Shown here: piece after piece, positions 35,901-61,056 of the stretch
Layout: each line of letters opens with the position of its first letter
How positions within the stretch are numbered: the stretch's first letter is position 1
Origin: Chrysomallon squamiferum
Lineage: Eukaryota > Mollusca > Gastropoda > Neomphalida > Peltospiridae
Length of the DNA: 64,000 nt
Assembly: GCA_012295275.1 (NCBI GenBank)
Contig: CM022669.1
Coordinates: 4,139,277-4,203,276, forward strand
Reading direction: 5' to 3'
Program-made: the position numbers and the translations under genes
The notes under the pieces: model-generated
Seen by the model: only the letters and a program-made list of their open reading frames with translations
Databases searched by the model: none
What the model was told of the DNA's origin: nothing

Positions 35901-37948
35901 TACTACTAACAATAATTAGTACTAATCATAATATAAATCTGATTCAAAACTTCAATAAACGAAACTCCTTGACAAATAATGCAAGAATACAATCATTCAA
36001 ATCTGCACCAGCAGGGATTTCAATGTTCGCACAAGGATCAAGACAATACCAATTTGGACACCCATCACATCCAATTTGAACTCGTTATAATTTATGACAT
36101 CATCAACTCTGCCACTGAGTTCACATTTTCCTTCTGTATCTACTACATCTGTCTTCTAGTTCAGGCTCATCACCACCAACATTTTCTTTGATGGCATCCA
36201 CCAGTTCTGCTTTAGCATTCAAACTGAACTGCCGTTTTGCCTTTGGTATCTTCTGTTTTTGTGTTTTTTGGCCTCTCAACTTTGCCTTCACTGCCTTTTC
36301 TTCCTCCTTCCCCTTCTTCTTTGTCAACTCTTCTTCATACTTCTTGACACTATCTTCTTCTGTCAGTGCCTAAGCATCCCTCATCCTGTTGACCATGGTC
36401 TTTTAGTTGTTTAAAAAAACTTAAATAAAACTCAGAATGGACTATATCAATGCCAAAACTATTGATTTCACCACCACATATGACTGCCAGATTTACCCCA
36501 TCCTTGGGTAGCAGAATTGCCCCATGAACTAAAAAACACACTCCTTGCCTAATTACCACATATTAATCATGATTCTTCTGAATTTAATAACTGATTTTAT
36601 GTTTACCTGTTATAAGTTATCACTAATCGTATGTATATAGAATTAAAAAAAATAACACTCACTTTTGAAACCTCAAAATGCACTTTTTTTATATAACCTT
36701 GTTTTTTTTTTTATCTCACTAAATTATTTATGTCACCAGCACACATGCCAGTGTTACTGAAAAATATTTCAGTTGATTAGTTAATATTATTCTAACAGAG
36801 AGAGCACATTTAGAGTCATACTGCTGACAAATAACTGTCACTAATATAAAACTGAGATGTGAAATCCAGTACTAGAATGAGGATCATAATGGAAACTCAT
36901 TTTGTGTTATGAAAAACTGTGGCAGTTGTTCTAAGATAGCGCTGCATATCACACTTGTATCGTGAAATGGCAAGCTTCAGATGGCAGGCTCTTGGGAGAC
37001 AGACAAAAAACAAAAGTACTGAAGGGTGATTGACATTCCATAGAACACCCAGTGACAATAACCAGTGACAGATGTTTTTTCATCTGGTAGATGAATCTGT
37101 AATCATTACATAATGCTTAGAATCACACTGTGATACACCAGTCATGCTGGTATTTAGGTTTAAGCCAAGATATATTTAATTCATTAAGCAATCTGTTATT
37201 CTTCAAGTGCTTTATGATTTTATGCATTTGAATTATCTGCTAAAAACAAAATACTTTCAATGAAATCATTAAGAAAATCTGCAATACTAACTTCCAGAAA
37301 TGGCAAGTTTAAAGCATTAAATAATATGGTAGCATTCACCTTAGTCAGTATATTGTGTGTTCTGATTTTAATTATTCACTTAAAATCTAACTTTGTTGAT
37401 TTAATACTTTTTAATAAACTTTACTTCTTTACAGAAATTATACATCATTACATGCATTGTGAAAAAAAAAAAAAAAAATGTTTAAAATAATTATAGATAA
37501 ATAATTTATATTCTATTCAATTCATGTTGAATTCGAAAATATAACTTATAAGTTAAAATTATGGGAAAGATTTCAAGAAGATATGGGATATATATTCTTT
37601 TGAAATCTGAATTGGTGAATTTTGTCAATGCTTTTAGTTTAGCTTTCATTGATTTTTATTACTTGAAAGAAAGAAGTTAGCCTAAAGAATAATGAAAAAT
37701 AATAATAATAATAATAAATGAATAAATTACAAACCATATATTATAAGGTCCACATTACGAAAGAAGTATTGGAGACATAACGCTGGAAGAACCAAAGCCA
37801 ACATTAAACAAACAATTCCAGCACAAAAAACAAGACGTTCGTCTTTCATGGCATCGGTTTTGTTCAGCATGTACGCAATCGGTACAGAAGTAAATGAAGA
37901 CATAATTACTACAAACAGTGGACACCACGACGCCTTAAAAAATCCCAT
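23809..37948 (-). CDS. TM6SF1: TM6SF1/TM6SF2-like multi-spanning membrane protein with duplicated 5' exons
   Basis: Member of the transmembrane 6 superfamily, relatives of EXPERA-domain proteins; the vertebrate members act in ER/Golgi (TM6SF2) or lysosomal (TM6SF1) membranes. Minus-strand exons: 1A 37735-37948, 2A 35018-35219, 1B 33922-34135, 2B 32209-32407, 2C 28735-28936, then shared exons 3 27278-27360, 4 26680-26795, 5 26091-26177, 6 25454-25546, 7 24757-24876, 8 23809-24042. One exon 1 plus one exon 2 plus exons 3-8 gives 382 residues (381 with 2B), against about 370 for human TM6SF1. Family signatures are the EPYL-x-T-x-YG and YWDG motifs in exon 2, GLFWIGSIM in exon 3, FRGL in exon 5 and GWMADWSLIHAGASAQ in exon 7. 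Every junction keeps frame. Vertebrate TM6SF1 and TM6SF2 are paralogues of each other, so the symbol marks the family. Whether the array gives isoforms or relics is open. Confidence 0.85.
24411..24434. repeat. Poly-T tract, intronic
   Basis: Uninterrupted T-run followed by a G-run, in the intron between exons 8 and 7 of the TM6SF-like gene. A CT/GA tract lies at 24672-24702, close to the exon 7 donor. Confidence 0.9.
24757..24876 (-). CDS. TM6SF1: TM6SF-like exon 7
   Basis: Acceptor tctgttttgcag, donor GCTCAG|GTTACA, phase 0 in and out. Encodes MLCYMFYFVFFYLCSIYG (membrane helix) and the conserved loop GWMADWSLIHAGASAQ, the strongest family match in the gene. Confidence 0.92.
25454..25546 (-). 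CDS. TM6SF1: TM6SF-like exon 6
   Basis: Acceptor cttaattttcag, donor ATGCAG|GTTTGT, phase 0. Encodes a loop ending EPNLADPNCYPKMQ, matching the EPYL-x-DPAAYPK-x-Q loop of vertebrate TM6SF1. Confidence 0.9.
26091..26177 (-). CDS. TM6SF1: TM6SF-like exon 5
   Basis: Acceptor tatacttcag, donor GGCTTG|GTAGGT, phase 0. Encodes RWVDLLFVIYFIFAGAVAVF-RGL, a membrane helix ending in the conserved FRGL. Confidence 0.88.
26680..26795 (-). CDS. TM6SF1: TM6SF-like exon 4
   Basis: Acceptor cgtttacttcag, donor TACATT|GTAAGC, phase 1 in and 0 out. Encodes KWSFMLNLPYLLVPLGAAFK and a basic loop; it corresponds to the PAFFLSIPYTCLPVWAGFR helix of human TM6SF1. Confidence 0.88.
27278..27360 (-). CDS. TM6SF1: TM6SF-like exon 3 (first shared exon)
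   Basis: Acceptor ctgtattttcag, donor ATGATAG|GTGAAA, phase 2 in and 1 out. Encodes RSYREVGLFWIGSIMNSLLV and PGSMIG. Each of the three exon 2 copies leaves two bases (AG) that this exon completes to arginine. Confidence 0.9.
27525..27620. repeat. (ATCT)n / (CT)n microsatellite, intronic
   Basis: Interrupted ATCT and CT repeats between exons 3 and 2C. Confidence 0.9.
28735..28936 (-). CDS. TM6SF1: TM6SF-like exon 2, copy C (proximal)
   Basis: Acceptor tttctaatttcag, donor CTCAG|GTGCTT; 202 bases, phase 1 in and 2 out. Encodes CCLFSWSCVIDLCLALELDN, then EGEPYLRTAYG, YWDGTVHLLLYLAML. It is closer to the vertebrate sequence than copies A and B, which share a distinct version (KNGEPYL, TTYGTGL). 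No exon 1 copy was found between this exon and copy 2B. Confidence 0.88.
28937..32208 (-). other. Intron between TM6SF-like exons 2B and 2C
   Basis: 3.3 kb with no exon-1-like sequence that I can find on the minus strand. It contains the hAT-like element at 29285-30424 and A/T-rich filler. Confidence 0.65.
29285..30424. mobile_element. hAT-like non-autonomous DNA transposon
   Basis: Starts cagggttc (29285-29292) and ends gaaccctg (30417-30424), an 8-base terminal inverted repeat of hAT type. It is flanked by the direct repeat gtatga at 29279-29284 and 30425-30430, six clean bases of what would be an 8-base target duplication in hAT. The ends carry repeated subterminal motifs (ttttccaaaactttccatag at 29323-29342 and a near copy at 30300-30320) like those of the widespread CAGGGTTCGTACG family of animal hAT elements. 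The middle holds a (CA)n tract at 29946-29972 and a short minus-strand frame near 29855-29910, but no complete transposase. Confidence 0.7.
32209..32407 (-). CDS. TM6SF1: TM6SF-like exon 2, copy B
   Basis: Acceptor ctatatttcag, donor CAAAG|GTTTGA; 199 bases (one codon shorter than copies A and C), phase 1 in and 2 out. Encodes AFKAFVSVFLGFELDGLIEG, KNGEPYLSTTYG and YWDGFNYTFYLTMIAL. Intact, no stop before the donor. Confidence 0.85.
32408..33921 (-). other. Intron between TM6SF-like exons 1B and 2B
   Basis: Contains T- and A-runs near 33271-33290 and 33900-33913, a TATT/TTTA tract near 33370-33400 and an AAAT/AAAC-rich stretch at 33440-33510. A plus-strand frame of 93 codons at 32542-32823 is AT-rich and unconvincing as a gene. 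Confidence 0.6.
33922..34135 (-). CDS. TM6SF1: TM6SF-like exon 1, copy B
   Basis: 214 bases from ATG to the donor TATG|GTGTGT, phase 1 out. Encodes MGFVKDSWCPLIIVIMSSSS (start of helix 1), AYMLNKSDAMKDERL (loop), helix 2 and FFHNVDALIYG. About three quarters of residues equal copy A by eye, with identical length and donor phase. An ATG further upstream opens an overlapping frame in another register that I reject as the start. Confidence 0.88.
34200..34263 (-). promoter_or_regulatory. Duplicated leader of exon 1B with five-codon upstream ORF
   Basis: Minus-strand block with gatggttcgttcgaagtaaa and, downstream, aaaagcggg. The upstream ORF is ATG GTT CGT TCG AAG TAA at 34261-34244. The same arrangement stands before exon 1A, whereas the sequence between block and start codon has diverged. 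Transcription of this block is not proven. Confidence 0.5.
34264..35017 (-). other. Interval between exon 2A and exon 1B leader
   Basis: AT-rich; would contain the promoter of transcripts starting at exon 1B. No copies of exons 3-8 are present here, so unit A cannot be a separate complete gene. Confidence 0.6.
35018..35219 (-). CDS. TM6SF1: TM6SF-like exon 2, copy A
   Basis: Acceptor tgtacttttcag, donor CAAAG|GTTTGG; 202 bases, phase 1 in and 2 out. Encodes VIPLAWTACISIFLGLELDG, KNGEPYLATTYG, YWDGFFNFTFYLAVIAL. Clearly the sister of copy B; intact. Confidence 0.87.
35611..36524 (-). mobile_element. DNA transposon relic with 13-base terminal inverted repeats
   Basis: tggggcaattctg at 35611-35623 and its exact reverse complement cagaattgcccca at 36512-36524 bound a 914-base segment. 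Subterminal GC-rich motifs repeat inside (ggccagattggccccaatta near 35801, agatttacccca near 36490). The minus strand inside keeps coding remnants: a lysine-rich stretch (KKKGKEEEKAVKAKLRGQ) followed, in another frame, by GCDGCPNWYCLDPC, which resembles the C-terminal half of a PHD-type zinc finger as found at the end of some transposases. Frames are broken, so it is dead. The superfamily is unresolved; I see no clear target duplication beyond a possible AT. Confidence 0.65.
36525..37734 (-). other. Remainder of intron between exons 1A and 2A
   Basis: No coding signal. Less AT-rich stretch at about 36880-37070 without recognisable family; (ATA)n near 37700-37717 beside the exon 1A donor. Confidence 0.5.
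37735..37948 (-). CDS. TM6SF1: TM6SF-like exon 1, copy A (distal)
   Basis: 214 bases from ATG to the donor TATG|GTTTGT, phase 1 out. Encodes MGFFKASWCPLFVVIMSSFT, AYMLNKTDAMKDERL and FFRNVDLIIYG. An in-frame extension upstream is CAAAA-repeat sequence, so I take the ATG that copy B shares. Confidence 0.88.
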
Positions 37949-38050
37949 CTTGCTAAGATGTAGACAAAAACAAAAACAAAAACAAATACACAATTAAATT
38001 AATAATGTCTTCGCGTTTCCTTCCTTCTTTAATTCAAGAGTTTACTTTGT

Positions 38051-38101
38051 CCCGCTTTTTTTATGTTTTGTATCTCCTCCTTTTAATTTGAACGAACCAT
38101 C
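38051..38101 (-). promoter_or_regulatory. Duplicated leader of exon 1A with five-codon upstream ORF
   Basis: Minus strand: gatggttcgttcaaattaaa and aaaaaaagcggg, the counterparts of the exon 1B leader. The upstream ORF is ATG GTT CGT TCA AAT TAA at 38100-38083, with the same length and the same first four residues (MVRS) as the other copy. Confidence 0.5.
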
Positions 38102-38626
38102 AAAAAAACTGAAGTGAAAACCACACCAATATAAAATAATTATTTATCTCCATGAATGCCTCAGTTTATACATATAACTAAATTGATAAAAGTTATTTGA
38201 ACGAAATAGTTTATATATTTCAAATAAAAATGAATTGTGAATCAGAAAGATTAATTTAAAAATCCATTTTTCTTTTTGCTGATCTCCATGGTTAAAACGT
38301 TGCCAACAGCCTTGATAAAACTAGTGATTAATTTAAAGTTTTTCTTGTATCTTTATTTTTATTATTTTTTCATGTCGTTGTGGCTTTTGTTCTTGTTGTA
38401 TTAACAGCATCGTCATCGTCATAGTGATCATTATCATTATTATATGTGAAAAAGACGTGCAGTCTAATAAATAAATAAATAGTACATTTAAAAAAAAAAA
38501 AAAAAAAAAATATGTTTTTCTTCTTGGTATACTTCATTAAAGTTATGTTCCGCGATTTATAATAAAAACTGGTTCCTAATTTTATTTTTAGAATGTCTAT
38601 GAAATTAAATTTTGATGATGATGATG

Positions 38627-38676
<50 letters not shown>

Positions 38677-39166
38677 GTTTTTTGTGCAATTCATATTTAA
38701 TCATTCACAGCAAGGGCTACTAAATTAAGAGTTCATTTTAAAATATTCCAAAATCTTAAAATAGGAAATAAAAAAAATAAAAATAAATATCTTGAAAATT
38801 AAATATGAATAGAAAGAAGACCGAAATAAAGAAAATAAGAACACGACATAATTATCGTTTATTTTACATTATTCTCTGTGTTTAATAACACAGGTGTATG
38901 TTGTCATGGCAACTTCTGATTACACCAGTTCAGTAAACATAAATTATTTCAGTTTCACAAACAACTGGGTCTTTGTCGACAACGCCACTGGCACATTTTG
39001 ATCTAGGACGACTGTAGTTCAATCGAGGCAGTGTATAACGCAGCGAGGCATGACAGCGGTAGTGGTGTAACTCGGAGTTCCCGTCAGGTGACATATACCG
39101 CTGGAATGCGAGAGAATTTGATAATTATATGTTTACACGTAACGGGGTCTTATTTTTATTGAGCAG

Positions 39167-39190
39167 ATGAATTCAGACGTCGTCTGGTAA
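39167..39190 (+). other. Upstream ORF before the ankyrin gene
   Basis: ATG AAT TCA GAC GTC GTC TGG TAA ends five bases before the main start codon. A 3'-splice-like sequence (tttttattgagcag, ending at 39166) directly precedes it, so the leader may begin in an upstream non-coding exon. Confidence 0.4.
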
Positions 39191-39195
39191 CGACG

Positions 39196-54914
<15,719 letters not shown>

Positions 54915-55128
54915 CTTTTGTCAAACTCCAGTCACGTATGAAACTTCCGCGTACTTCAATCAACTACTATCATTAATGTGTCTTTGTTTCACCGTTTTGT
55001 CTTCAGCAAATCAGTTCTGGCTCGCTTTTCCAGATGCTTTGCAAAATTGCCACAAAGTAGTTTTCTTTTTAGCTTGGTGAAGTAGTAGGAACATGTTTGT
55101 GGTTCAGTATTATCTAGGGTAAAATAAA
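54915..55128 (+). other. Probable 3' UTR of the ankyrin gene
   Basis: Less AT-rich than the introns; AATAAA at 55123-55128, about 210 bases after the stop. Assumes exon 11 is terminal. Confidence 0.4.
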
Positions 55129-55204
55129 CATAGGGTAATTGCTGTAATACAGGGTTGTCGGGTTCTGAGAATAATAGATGCAGTCCATACGTAGTATGTG
55201 TGGT

Positions 55205-55630
55205 TAAACCACATTAGATACCTGATGGACATGAATTCATAGACAATCGTAGATTTGGAATAGGTATGCTTCAGTCCAAATCAAATATCAAAGCCATGCA
55301 AATCAAATCGATTTGGAATATGTATCCTTATATCCAAATTAAAATTTTCTGGCCATAAAATCATGCACAATAGTTGAGCTGGGTAATATATGCTTGTATC
55401 CAAATGAAATATGTTATGGACATATATTCGGGCACCACAGTTGAATCGGAAAATATATGGATATGTTCAAATTAAATATGCTATGGACGCGAATTTAAAG
55501 ACAGTATTCGATATACAGTGTGTGTGCATATTTCAAAATTAAATATGTTAAATAAATAGCATTGGATATGGAATATGTGTGAGATTGTCCAAATTTATGG
55601 CTGTTATACATATGGATATGAGTTCAGGTG
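55205..55630 (+). repeat. Diverged tandem repeat, unit about 70-80 bases
   Basis: Five or six degenerate copies of a unit built around ggaatatgtatgcttgtatc, ccaaattaaatatgttatgg and acatgaattcatagacaata. Period varies between copies. Looks like an old minisatellite just downstream of the ankyrin gene. Confidence 0.65.
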
Positions 55631-57687
55631 ATTAGGCAATTTATTTATTTATTTATTTATTTAATATATTTATTATTTACTTATTATTTTATTATTATTA
55701 TTTATTATTATTATTTTTATTATTGTTTTTATTATTGTTTTTATTTTTATTATTATTATTATTATTATTTTATTGTTTTATACTTTTGGTTTTATGGGGG
55801 TGGTGGTGGTTGGAGCGGGTTGTATTTTTACTATAAATATTTTCTTACTCGCACAAAATTATTACATCTTAGTTGTATTAAGCTTCAGCAGCGCGGTTTA
55901 CTACGGCTCCACTGTATATGCAGACAACCTGTCCTGTCAATCTTAGATAATACGTTACAGTGTCCTCTTTATTGACACGATCTCTCACTCACAACATACA
56001 TTAAACTGAGTGCCCATAGCGGCATTAAATACACGGTCCAAGCTTGGTGAGAAAACATGTCAATCAAAACATTTAGGTTAGCAATAAAACTGTTTCCGAA
56101 TGTTTTTACTTCTTCTGTTGACATGCATTTTTTTTTTTACTTGAAGCTGGTATAAGGTTAATGCAGGCTTTACTGGGCAAATTGCTTTACTGGTGTTTGT
56201 AGGCAAGATGAAACTTTAGTATTCAGTTAATTTGTTAGCTGAATTAGATGATAATGTATCAGCTGATTAGAGAAAGCGAAATTGGTGATCTGGCATTTAC
56301 ACCAGCGAGTGACGGTATTTTCTGTCAGAGAATTGTTCAAGTACGCCTGACATGAGCAAAACAAAATCTCTTTGATTTGCCTGTGAAGTTCTGTCGAAGA
56401 CTAGAACTATTTTCATTTTTTTTATTATTTACTACGTTTTTTCGTGTCTCATTAATATTTTGCTTTGCGTTCTGAAGGAGTGAAAACATATAACAAAGTG
56501 GAAGTGTCGTACTAAAAAATTAACGTTTCCAACTTACGTATTTTATATGACTCTTGTCTGTCTGTCTGTCTGTCTGCTTTTCTCTTTGTCTCAGTCTATC
56601 TTAAATACCTGCAGACAGTTATAGAAACCTTATGTGAACCCATTAAGAAGTAATAGAAATGTAAACAGAATTAGAATTTAAAATTTATTGACATAGAGAC
56701 CGACACAAAGTATGCAAAAGGTAATAAAACCCGTGAACAAGTCATAATATCCAAATAAATTTATGTGTGCTACATAATTAATACGTGCAATAAATATAGT
56801 TAAGCAGTATCCAAACAAGTCTCTCTTGATGTTAATATATCTATAGGGTTATGTTTTAATCCTTCGCTGAGTTACATAAATAATATGCTGTATTTAGGGC
56901 TGCAAAAATCCGAAATCCATTTGGGAAAAAAGAATTGGAATTAATGGCGTCTGTACAGTAAATATAATAACTGTCAAGTTCTTTTAAATTAGAATCAATC
57001 ACATGCGTATAAAAGTAACTATCAATTACAAGACAGAGACAGTGAATTGTATTTATAGAAGTATGTAATATACTCGGAAAGGTTTTTACATCTAAGTCTT
57101 AAACGTTATCAGTTAATAACTTCAGGGTAAGAAATATATCAACGCTGCCGATGTTAATAAAATACAAAAATTATATATTATATATTATATCATATAACAC
57201 AATATTATACTATATTATAAAACGTAATATTATACTATGTTATATAACAATATTATACTGTATTATAGAACATTATTCTTAGTAATGTAGCTTGATCTGT
57301 GCACGCACAAAAAGTCAAAGAGTCTCGAGAAATGGTAAAATGAAAGGTGGTAATATTATACAGAGATTGGAGGGTTTAAACTCAGTTTGCTTGGCTCCTG
57401 CTGGTCATACAATGGGAGATTCTGTTTTCATTTTCTGTAATTCGTTTCACTACATTTGATTCACAGCTCTTTGAATATGTTTTGCTGTTAATAAATAAAA
57501 CAGTATTTTACAGTGGTGGTAATTATTGTCATTATTATTTCGTTTCTGGCTATAGTATCTGAGCTCTCGTTGTAATCACTGTAATGCAAACATTTTGGAG
57601 AAAAACCAAAATAATAATCATTTGTTGATATAAAAATACATTTTATACTTTGGAAGGCTTGTTAAGTTGTTTATTTATTTATTTATT

Positions 57688-57723
<36 letters not shown>

Positions 57724-57854
57724 TATTATTATTATTATTATTATTGTTTTATGTTTGAGATATGCCACTACATACTAAAATGATGCAGCTTGATTAATTT
57801 AAAACAATAAGGATATGCTTATAGCTACAAAGAACCAAGCAAAGGTCTTGCTTG

Positions 57855-57891
<37 letters not shown>

Positions 57892-58940
57892 GCGTGAAGG
57901 TGGGAAGTAGGTGAAATTACATGGGAAGCAGATGAAAGCGTGTTTTAAGAGGTGGAAAACCCATTCAAATGTCAGATTAATTAAAAGCATTTCAGTTGAA
58001 TATAAGCGCTAGATTTGTTTGAATATAACATTTTAAATAAACGATTGATACATAAAATATAATTGTAATTTTGATAGTTTCAAAAAGACCGCCTGGTGTG
58101 TGTGTTTGAATCAATGTATAACATTTTGCTAAAGAAAACGACTGATAATAAAATATAATTATGATTTTGATTGTTTCTAAAACAAAAAACCTGCCTATTA
58201 TATATATATAAACTAATAACTACACTGATTTTGATACTCAGAAATTCCAAGCGTTAAAAATGTTTTTAATTCGTTGTAATATCATACATTATTCACATAC
58301 TTCATTAAACAGAGAAGTTTCAGTTCTGGAATTATTTCGAAATATTTCGACAACCAGTAACATAAGCTTTTTTATTTGTTTGGGTGTCCTTGAATATTCG
58401 CTAATTTAATTTCATTTGTATATTAATAACCTTTACATCAGTTACGCTAAATATTCATTATACTTTACTTTGTTCATTTGTTTGTTCACTAGAGCTAGTG
58501 TTGCTATCATAAAACTGCTTTTTTCCCCAGCTTTGTTAACAAAATAACGATCTAACATTATTGCATCACCTTTGACAGTAATGTGAAGAATATAAAAAGT
58601 TGAGACATTTTTTAAAATTAAGGGTATGTTTGTTTTTGTTTTTGTTTTATCCTAAGTTTGTGTACATTCCTACTGTATTTGTTATTGAAAATAAACCTAT
58701 TTTTGAAGCTTATACTAGCCTTGTTGTGCCATAAAAATAACGAGTTTTTATTAAAACTAAAACTCTGTTGTAAGTAAATATGGACCTGTTTGCCGTTATT
58801 TGATTGTAAGTGTCCTTACTCATGTAAGTTTGTATGTTTGTTTCTTTTTGTCAAATAAATTGATCAAGCATTTTACTGACTTTGTTTTATTAGAACTGTT
58901 TTTGGTGTTATTTAACTTGTATTTGGACTATTATTATTAC

Positions 58941-59003
<63 letters not shown>

Positions 59004-60254
59004 CATCATCATCATCATCATCATTATTATTGTTGTTTTTTTTGTTTTTTTTGTTTTTACTGTCGTTTTTGTGGTTTTAGTTGTTGTTGTTTGCTGTAGT
59101 AATAGTAGTAGTAGTAGTACCAGCAGCAGTAGTAGTAGTAGTAGATAGATTTTTTGTTTTTTTCATTACTATTAAAATGTAATATAGCTTATATAACTAC
59201 AATTATTGCCCGTACTATTATCACCTCTTCCTCCTTTTCTTCTACTACTTATACTAGTACTAATACTAATAATACTAATAACCAATATTAATACTAATTT
59301 TATGTGAAAATATATCCACCAGCAATAAAACCACCAAAAGAAGGAAGAAGAAGAAGAAGAAAGACACCCCCTTCAAAAGAAACAACAAAAAAACAACAAC
59401 AAAAAAACACAATAACACACAACAACAACAACAAACAACACGTACACAATCCTACATTACAAGATATTACTGAGAAAAACAGACAATTTTAATATTCATT
59501 TATTGTCGAAATTCCGGTTTAAAATAAAAATAATATTATTAAAAATTATTATTAACGACGACAACAACAACAAAACAAGACTAAAAAGAAGAGAAATGCG
59601 AAGAAGAATTAAACTGAAGCTAAAAAAAAAAAAAGATATTGAATTAATAACGACAGAAATAAAAACTCGGAAGAACTAATTGTGTTTCTCGTCCTCTCTC
59701 GTTTCAGCATAATTATTGGTTTTAATGAAATTAAATATGTTTTATCGTTAACGCACCTGCGTCGCCTCTGTTTACCTGTATTTTGGTATCGACTGTCCGT
59801 TTTGTATCCAAACACACAATGTCTTTCCCACCTAAATTATTATTATTTATCTTTCGCATAATGTAATATAAATCGTTCTCTGTTTACACGTTTAGTGAAT
59901 GCGACAGAAAAAAAAATATCGAGTTTTAAACACCTCCGTCGTTGAAGGAAATTATACACATTCATCTTCTAAATCGATTTTTGACGGTTTTCAGTAAAAG
60001 GCACCTTAAGTACGCTTTCAGCCAACTTCAGTAAAACAGTCGCTTAAGCGAAACGTACTTAAAATCATTGACTGTCCAAGCATTTGTTCACAGGACACAC
60101 CCACCACACTGTTCTCCACGACAGCGTTAGCGTGCTGAATGTTTAGTTAGAGAAGAAAGCATGTCGTTGTCGTAGACGTAGATAATTTTGCTTTAAGCCG
60201 AAATCGGTATTTGTTCACAATACCTCACAGTTTATTTTGTTATTGTTGTTGTTG

Positions 60255-60339
<85 letters not shown>

Positions 60340-60884
60340 TTTATTTTTAATGTGATGCAACAGTTTAAGTACTCGTGGACAAATGCTTAAGTAAATTTGT
60401 TCTGCATGACTTATATGACAGATTAGCGGGAGAGTTGGCAGATTACATAACAGTATCACTAGTTCTACTAATATTACAACTGCATTGTACTACTATTTCT
60501 ATTACTGCTGCTGATAATGATAATGATACTACTATCATTACTACTCATGATGATGAAATATCAGCATGTGGGGACAAAAATAACGAACTATAGAAATCCA
60601 TTTAATTTAACATTAAGCTGGAGACAAATTTTAATCATTTAAAAAAAAAAAGTTATTGATTGAACCATATCTTGTCTGACCATCAGTGTGTTAGTCTTAG
60701 TAAGATTGTGAATTACAGAAAAAAATAAAAATAATAATGTTTAAAGATTTTAACACTGCCATTTAATTCTGAATAGGGGCCAGTACTGGGAAGCGATCCT
60801 AGAACGTAACCATGTAAAATGACTTAACACTATGCAGTTTCAAACCTCTAAATATTTATAAATTCTATTTTGCCACTGCTGAAT
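55631..60884. other. Long intergenic region
   Basis: No supported gene. TTTA/ATT tracts at 55640-55770, CTGT repeats at 56556-56574, TATAT-type short repeats at 57165-57270, TTTA then ATT tracts at 57669-57746, (CA)n at 57858-57886, (ATT)n with ATC at 58930-59028, AGT repeats at 59101-59145, GAA and CAA runs at 59340-59440, (ATT)n with TTTA at 60243-60345. Scattered less AT-rich pieces (55790-56060, 59690-59830, 59940-60200) have open frames too short or unfamiliar to call. Confidence 0.6.
60006..60062. repeat. Nested inverted repeat with palindrome
   Basis: ttaagtacg at 60006-60014 pairs with cgtacttaa at 60054-60062, and the perfect palindrome tcgcttaagcga lies inside at 60040-60051. It could form a hairpin; no known element recognised. 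Confidence 0.6.
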
Positions 60885-61056
60885 GGGCGGTGTCTTTAAG
60901 TACTGGCAGAAATAAGCTCATTGGTCGCACGTAAAATCGAATTATCATAGCATTTCACGAGGCGTTTGACAGTCTCGTGTCATGTCTCTCTGCTTAGAGT
61001 TCCAGAAGTGAATCCGTTTTTCTCAGAAGGAAAGGTTGTCTTGGTTTGTCAAAGAC
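60885..61056 (+). promoter_or_regulatory. Promoter-like region of the right-edge gene
   Basis: GC box gggcgg at 60885-60890 and an inverted CCAAT box (cattgg at 60919-60924), then a less AT-rich leader up to the ATG at 61057. No TATA box seen. Inferred from motif order and distance to the start. Confidence 0.5.

Larger units (their letters stand above)
37949..39195. promoter_or_regulatory. Head-to-head intergenic region (TM6SF-like / ankyrin gene)
   Basis: 1.25 kb between divergent start codons. It holds the exon 1A leader, an A-run at 38490-38509, an (ATA)n tract at 38629-38675, and a less AT-rich block at about 38880-39195 that probably contains the ankyrin gene promoter and leader. No clear TATA box on either side. 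Confidence 0.45.
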
